Positions 58,245-64,000 of a stretch of DNA of 64,000 nucleotides are shown one piece after another; within the stretch, counting starts at the first letter, position 1, and each line of letters opens with the position of its first letter. The stretch spans positions 5,706,513 to 5,770,512 of the forward strand of contig CM043807.1 in assembly GCA_023974075.1 (NCBI GenBank), given 5' to 3'. The stretch is from Chaenocephalus aceratus (Eukaryota > Chordata > Actinopteri > Perciformes > Channichthyidae). The position numbers and the translations under genes are program-made. Under the pieces are notes generated by a model. That model saw only the letters and a list, made by a program, of their open reading frames with translations. It ran no database searches and was not told where the DNA came from.

Positions 58245-58600
58245 CTCCTGGCCTGTACTATGAAGCAGAATTTTCGCTTCACCGGCTGACTTCAGGGAAA
58301 ACTCGGGGTTTCCGGTCCTACGACGCTGGTTCACTTCCACCATGGTAACTTATGCTGAGCGGCTAACCTGCCCCGGACCAGGGGCCTATACTACGAATCT
58401 AATTCAACATATCCTGGATATGTTTTGAGTTATCCGGTGGACTTAATCCAAAACAAACCCGCTCTCGCTAAACTGTCCTACGACGCTGGCTATCAACTCG
58501 ATCGCTCAAGCCAGCCGTGTCCGATCTAGTTAGGTGCGCGTTCAAATGAAAGGGGTGGTATCCTGGAGCATTCGACCAATCACAAACGTGGAGAAGCGTA
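58245..58600. repeat. GGCCTATACTACGAA-type MITE fragments
   Basis: GCCTGTACTATGAAGCAG near 58250 and GGGGCCTATACTACGAATC near 58381, with GTCCTACGACGCTGG twice, are a common teleost Harbinger-like non-autonomous repeat. Edges not resolved. Confidence 0.5.
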
Positions 58601-59260
58601 CTAACAGCGCAGCGTCATACTTCCTGAATGAAAAGTCAACTATAATATTAGTCAAATAAGAAGTTAAACTTTAAACATCCATGACTTAAACACTTTATCC
58701 AGGATAAAAGCCACATAGCTGCACCTGCAAGGTGAATACAGCTGGTAAAAGAACAAGTGTTTGAATGCGTACATTAACAGGTTTATGATATCACTGCCCC
58801 GTCTAACACACCATCTGACTTTAATTACATTTGACTCGAGTGTTTCGTCAACTTAATGTGTTGCTTAAAATAATACTTCTGCATACAGTATGTGAAACTG
58901 TAAGCGTTGTACGGCCAGATACGGCTCAGCTGACTCAGATAAGGAAATATATGATACATTATGATGTGATATGAATGATAATGGGACACATCGATTTTAT
59001 TAAGCTTTCTTAACGCTAATGTTATAATAGTCAGATTGCTCTGAAGATGGGAGGTGATATTGTATTAATGTTCACGTTCACACAGTCGGTGATTTTTGCC
59101 GGCCGTCTTTCTATGAAGGTAGATATGGTGCAAAATGTGAGAGCGTGTAAAACCTGATGTGAGCACTTGCAGAAAAAAAATCTGAGCTTTTGTGCTTACA
59201 TTTACACTTGTATAAAATATCCACGTAACTGTGAACCAAATGTACACTTGTATAAAATAT
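58601..59260. other. No gene recognised
   Basis: AT-rich. A direct repeat TACACTTGTATAAAATATCC occurs at 59203 and 59241. No gene. Confidence 0.4.
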
Positions 59261-59329
59261 CCACAGAACAACGAGGCTCGGGTGACTGGAGACTGCGGGG
59301 CTAACGGTTCGTGTCGCTACCAGTCCGCT

Positions 59330-60462
59330 GACATGGCGCATCCATCAACGGTAAATGTTGCCCATTACTTGCCCAGTATTACTTTGAATATTATTATTCT
59401 GATTGAGGATTAAATCCGCTTTGAAGACCACCGTTTTATATCGTGCAGTTTAGCGGCAAAATCAGTCAGCCAGCTAACGCTAGCTTTGTTGAGTTTATGC
59501 TAGCTAAACAAGTAGTGGTTGTAGTCTATACAGCAGTAATTCATATATTATAGCCTACTGCTTTGGCACTAATGGTTGATAACCGTTTATGAAAATAAAA
59601 CCAATTGAACTGTACTGAAATAATGACAAGTTTTATAATTGTCTTGGGCTCCTGCAGTGTTTTTAAAGCCTTTGTAAATTATCCATGCTATTTTCTATTT
59701 AGAACGAAGACTTCAGAATCTTAAAATCCCTTAACGTTTGTATGCAATTGTGCTAAATTCAACTCTGGAATCAAGCAAATATTAATATGTTTGCATGACA
59801 TTAGTTATTTATATTTTGCCATCACTGAACTATACGTTTAATACATTTAAGTCAAGCTAAGGTACATGTGATGGTAGCTAGTTAGTGCTCTTACCTGTGA
59901 GGCCTCCTCCAAATAGCATAATAACCAGACTGTATCATTAAAACTAAGTACCAGTTCTAGATACTTGACTTTAGACAAACAATTCAAAAGACAACATGTA
60001 TTTAAAGACCAATCTTTATTTGAAGGTGCCTCTTAACCTGAGATATTAGTTATACAGTAATAGTATTGACAATCTAAAAAAACTGAGCAACTCAACAGTC
60101 AACTTTATATTTCTTATTGTCTAAAGCATTTATTATTTTCATTTTCCCCCACTCATATTCAGTGTGGACGGATTGAGACAGCATGGTGTCCAGAGAGCAG
60201 CAGAGACTTCAGGGAGAAACCTCCATGTGATGGACGTCCTGTCTGTTGGTTTGGAGAGGACTGAGGGTCTTTCCTCAGCGAGGAGGACCAGGCCTGATGG
60301 AGGAGCCCATGCTGGGCAAAGCTGATACCAACTGCACAGGCCTAGTCTGTCACTTTATTTGACTAAATGTGTTTACTTATACATTTAATAGGTTTACACC
60401 TTCTGTCCATATGTGCTTTTTATTTAAAACATTTGATTAACTTTTGGTTCACATTTCAATAA
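59330..60462 (+). other. Possible two-exon transcript with a 39-codon frame
   Basis: A short exon with ATGGCGCATCCATCAACG meets a donor GTAAATG at 59351. An acceptor CCCCACTCATATTCAG ends at about 60162. Joining them gives a 39-codon frame starting MAHPST and ending WFGED. An AATAAA lies at about 60458. This fits a small spliced RNA or a truncated gene, but the protein is not recognised and the signals are short. The intron includes one arm of the inverted repeat at 59455. Confidence 0.25.
59455..59705 (+). repeat. Left arm of a large inverted repeat
   Basis: Reverse complement of 61934-62085 followed by 63911-64000, with CAAGACAATTATAAAACTTG and TAGCTAAACAAGTAGTGGTT among the shared words. 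The arm may extend further, since the partner runs off the window end. Confidence 0.85.
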
Positions 60463-61568
60463 ATTGTATTTGTATTTGCACTCCTTTTGTCCATTATTCT
60501 TACTGAAAATGTTATATTACACATTCACATCTGACTGAAGATTGGCCTCATTTATTTGTGACGTTGCAAACTCTGCGGTACAAGGCACAAGTGATGTGAA
60601 GCTCATAAAGTGAGGCAAATAGAAATAATCAGCTGATGGAGTGTAGATGTGGAAATAGGTGCATTCGATCAGCTGACTATGTTTTTCGCCACACTTTATA
60701 AGCCTGACTATAACCACCCCTTCTCTGAGGTGCAGGCAGCGTCACAAACAAATTATGGTCCTGATAGACTACAAAAATATTCAGTGTGCAGATCTTTGTT
60801 TTCACAATAAAAGTAGTTTCTTAGTGAATGTCCTGTACTGGTCTTAAAATCTCATAACATCAGCTTTTAATGTTCCTCTTGGATGTTCTTCTTGACCCTC
60901 AGAGAAGGAGAAAATGTCCTGTCTTTCAGGCATGTCCTTTCCTAACAAAAATTACAGGAAACATAAAACATTATTGCAGAACAAGTGTGTTATTTATGAA
61001 AGAGGTGTGTTTGTGTGTTATGGGGCTGTTGATATAATTATTTTTTAATTGTAATCAGATTATGAATGAACAGTATGAAATTCATCAACATTGAAATATA
61101 TGTTATTATCAAAATAATATCTAACTTATCAAAACGTAGTGCAACTGTAGAAGCTTGCTCTGTTGTCTCACTGAAAGAATAACTTTTACCACGTTTTTTA
61201 CAGACAATATTGAGAGATAAATAGCAGTTCTCACTATGTGTTAAATATCTTTGCATTCAATACATTAAATTAGAAAGCTGACAAAGTCATATTGCTTATA
61301 ACATCTAAATGTGACTTTTTGCATGGAAAAAACCCTCAACTTAACTGATGTGTAGGTGATCTAGTATTTAGTATTGTTTAACGGAATGTATATCAGTGTA
61401 TTAAAGTCAATACTTAATTCATTTAAACCAATATCTTTCTTGATTCTTTGTACAGTATGAAAAAATAGTCTTAGTACCTGTGCTGAAGTTCACTGCTGTG
61501 AGGAGTCCAGTTCTGTCTCTCACTCTCTGGTCCAGCCTGTCTGCATCACCTGGACACTTTAAACAAAC

Positions 61569-61607
<39 letters not shown>

Positions 61608-61933
61608 AAGTACCATGTGTACAAACAATATAACTGATTCTCTTCTGTTGAACATGTTCAACTTTTTATTTTACTGTAACTTTGGAAGTTGTGTTATCAA
61701 TGCTTACTGTTTATTTGATATCAATTTGTAATACAATTAATAAAAACAACAAGGTTTTGGGTTCGTTCTTCAGAGGACTGTGACGTTAACTTGTAAGCTC
61801 AATAATGAACTCCAGCTCAACCAACCATATTGTAATATCTAAGTAATCATCTTGAAATATGACATTAATAATTGTAATATACACACATCTTATTGTGAGG
61901 TTGATTTCACATACACTACTTCGACGTTAGCTA
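59706..61933. other. Spacer between inverted arms
   Basis: AT-rich. Apart from the possible exon at 60162 and one at 61480-61570 on the minus strand (frame CPGDADRLDQRVRDRTGLL, donor GCACAG|GTACT), nothing is identified. The minus exon looks protein-like, but its gene is unknown. Confidence 0.35.
61571..61604. repeat. (AT)n microsatellite
   Basis: 17 AT units. Confidence 0.95.
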
Positions 61934-62085
61934 AATAGAAAATAGCATGGATAATTTACAAAGGCTTTAAAAACACAGCAGGAGCCCAAGACAATTATAA
62001 AACTTGTCATTATTTCAGTACAGTTCAATTGGTTTTATTTTCATAAACGGTTATCAACCGTTAGTGCCAAAGCAGTGGGCTATAC

Positions 62086-63910
62086 CAGAGCCATATAATA
62101 GAAGAGTTACGACATCTCCGTTCACTCCAATGGACCACTTTTTTACAGCAATGGCGGATCGTGGAGCCTCTCAATCGTTCCCCGGAAGTTAGCGCCAAGG
62201 CTGGCAGAGCTGTAGAGTTGCAGCATAATAGACCGTTCGTGACGGACTTTTAAAGGTAAGAAGAAGTTTAAAGATTTATATTGCGGATATTATCAGTACA
62301 TCTGATTCAAATTAACATGTTTAAAGGATGTCAGTGGATTATCCCTAAATTAGTAGATTTAGGGAACGTTTACAGATAACAGATTAAGCTAGCATACCGA
62401 AGCAAGTTAGCAACACACGTTGAACAGCCTTTTAATTGTAAATTCCGTTCTCTTAATGTCATTTCGTCCAACATGTTGAATTAGAGAAGAGGGGCTTCTA
62501 AACGGGATTGTATGCGGGGGTGGAGGGAGTTAAATATTAGATAAATATAACTTTGGTGCGTGTAAGAGTGAGTGTTTTTAGCAGAGCCATATTGTGTCCT
62601 TGTGATTCTGTTGATTATTACCTGTCTGTATAATGTTGCAGCTCAGCTGATTTTGGATTGATGGCAAAGGGAGAGGGACTTAAGTGAGAGTGAAAACACA
62701 AGGTAAGTTTATTACTACTGTTTTATATAAGTAAACACCTTATCTCCCCAAGGCATTTCCCATCCAATAGGTGTGCTGTGTGTGTATAACCCTTTCTCCT
62801 GTCTGTTACTCCCTCTTTCAGCACAAGAACCAGAGGGGCATTCAATGGAGCCTGAATACCTGCACTGAGACCCTCACCCTGCACCCTGAGTCTCAACTCT
62901 CAGTGTTTTTCAAGCCTTTCCCTTTTTTTTTGTATTAAACAAAACATTAAGCTTTCCCAATGGTGTGGTTTTCGTTTTGTGAAAAAGTGCAAATGCAGTG
63001 TTTGTATATAATCACATCACATATTTTGTTGCTGTTGGTCGTGAAATTGCTCCTGCTGACTTGAGCCAGACATTTTTTCCTTCGCTCTGTGTCAGTGGGG
63101 AAGCCGTACATTCGTACTCCTTTCTCTGAGCGATTGGAGCATCCCCAGGCAGCACAGCAAACCATGGTGGCGACTAGGAGGCAGCACAGCAAACCAGGAC
63201 AACACGGAGGAAAAGGCACCGACAAACTGCATGATATGCTATTCAATGTTTATTGAATTCCATGTATTTGCAATGGATGTTCCTAAAGCAACACATTTAA
63301 CATCATCATCATCATATGCTGATGCTGCTAGTCCTTTGATAGTCACCTGTCGGTCTCCTGTCCTTTCTGAAAGCCATAAAGATGACATTAGTCATTTAGA
63401 TAACTTGTGTCCTCAATTACCAGGAGATTACTGAAACTACCATGAATTTAAGAAAATGGTAGAAATGAATCTAATCTGAATTTTAAAGCATTACTTTAGA
63501 TCCCCTCCCTCTAAATGTATCAATAAACATTAGAAAGTGATGCTCCTGACTACCAAACAAGTTTAAGAAGATAATATTGGTTTGAAAGAATTCAAAGCTA
63601 TAAATAAACAGCAACAGGCTCTTTAACCAACTAAATGTAAACTAGTTGTTCACACTAATCCTAATATTATCACTTAATATTAGCAAATTCGATTTTATTT
63701 TTTAAAACATATTGATGTAAATACATACACATATCGATTTGTTGTATAAATATTGCAAATCAAAATCTTTATCCACTAATAATTACCAAAATCAATGCAT
63801 TCACATTGCCCGCCATGAACTTCCGGGGAACGATCCTCGTCTACATGAACCACGTGACGATAACCGTTTTTGGACTTCCGTTGTCGTAACTCTTCTATTA
63901 TATGGCTCTA
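62086..63910 (-). mobile_element. THAP-carrying transposon with 8-bp TSD (P-like?)
   Basis: Left end CAGAGCCATATAATAGAAGA, right end (reverse complement) TAGAGCCATATAATAGAAGA, with identity continuing through GTTACGACA; GGCTATAC at 62078-62085 and 63911-63918. The empty site is seen in the other arm (59560 region), where the sequence is uninterrupted. The inside encodes a THAP finger on the minus strand. A THAP finger with an 8-bp duplication fits the P superfamily; Kolobok (TTAA) and ISL2EU (2 bp) do not fit. No catalytic domain is found, so it is non-autonomous. Confidence 0.85.
62995..63165 (-). pseudogene. THAP zinc-finger domain fragment
   Basis: With a strong GCCACCATGG context at 63165, the minus strand reads MVCCAAWGCSNR, then GVRMYGFPTDTERRKKCLAQ, VSRSNFTTNSNKICD. 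The C-x4-C pair, the Phe-Pro after a short loop and the Arg-rich helix are THAP features. The second half, with the Cys-x2-His pair and the AVPTIF-like end, is absent, either in another exon or deleted. THAP domains bind the transposon ends. The upstream in-frame methionine (63246) lies in sequence that repeats the CACAGCAAACCA word, and I prefer 63165. Confidence 0.7.
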
Positions 63911-64000
63911 GGCTATACTATATGAATTACTGCTGTATAGACTACAACCACTACTTGTTTAGCTAGCATAAACTCAACAAAGCTAGCGTTAGCTGGCTGA

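Larger units (their letters stand above)
61934..64000 (-). repeat. Right arm of the inverted repeat, split by an insertion
   Basis: 61934-62085 and 63919-64000 together equal the reverse complement of 59455-59705. The 8 bases GGCTATAC are present on both sides of the inserted element. The window ends within the arm. Confidence 0.85.

Overview
The window looks like teleost fish nuclear DNA. It is AT-rich and gene-poor, crowded with long CA/GT microsatellites and with DNA transposons (hAT, PIF/Harbinger, a SWIM/YqaJ element of ISL2EU type, a THAP-carrying element) and 5'-truncated L2-like non-LTR retrotransposons. No complete protein-coding host gene is visible. The best host-gene signal is one putative first coding exon on the minus strand (45670-46087) under a CpG-rich leader. 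This identification is inferred from composition and element families; no species can be named.

The main functional content is tRNA genes. Five full-length tRNA-Leu(CAA) genes with a 27-nt intron lie on the minus strand at 46446, 49558, 51717, 53536 and 55358. A sixth, diverged copy lies at 404 with a 28-nt intron. Intact tRNA-Lys(CTT) genes lie at 37675 (+) and 58138 (-). Broken Lys and Leu copies lie at 1, 31240, 32219 and 33901. Shared flanks indicate an old Leu-Lys pair that has been copied several times. In two plus-strand pairs an hAT element sits between the Leu and Lys members.

Layout: 0-6.4 kb holds a Lys/Leu tRNA pair, an L2-like LINE split by a 1.4-kb TIR element, and a decayed SWIM+YqaJ gene. 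6.4-8.5 kb is microsatellite-rich. 8.6-12.6 kb holds hAT elements, one with a perfect 8-bp target duplication. 13.4-17.4 kb is a 4-kb foldback element. 17.7-19.4 kb is microsatellite and polypyrimidine DNA. 20.2-24.2 kb is one hAT element with decayed transposase and a nested hairpin hAT. 25-26 kb is a LINE 3' end. 26.8-29.2 kb is a hAT carrying a LINE and another hAT. 31-38 kb is the hAT-disrupted tRNA pair region. 40.2-41.8 kb is a Harbinger element with a nested hAT. 45.6-46.4 kb is the putative exon. 46.4-58.2 kb is the tRNA-Leu array, made of units of about 1.82 kb that are nearly identical in its newest part and bracketed by opposite ends of one hAT family at the same target word. 59.4-64 kb is an inverted duplication whose right arm is split by a THAP element with an 8-bp target duplication.

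The parts worth most attention are the tRNA-Leu array with its hAT brackets and chimeric internal insertion, the Leu-Lys pair history, and the foldback elements. Everything was read by eye; alignments and identities are estimates.
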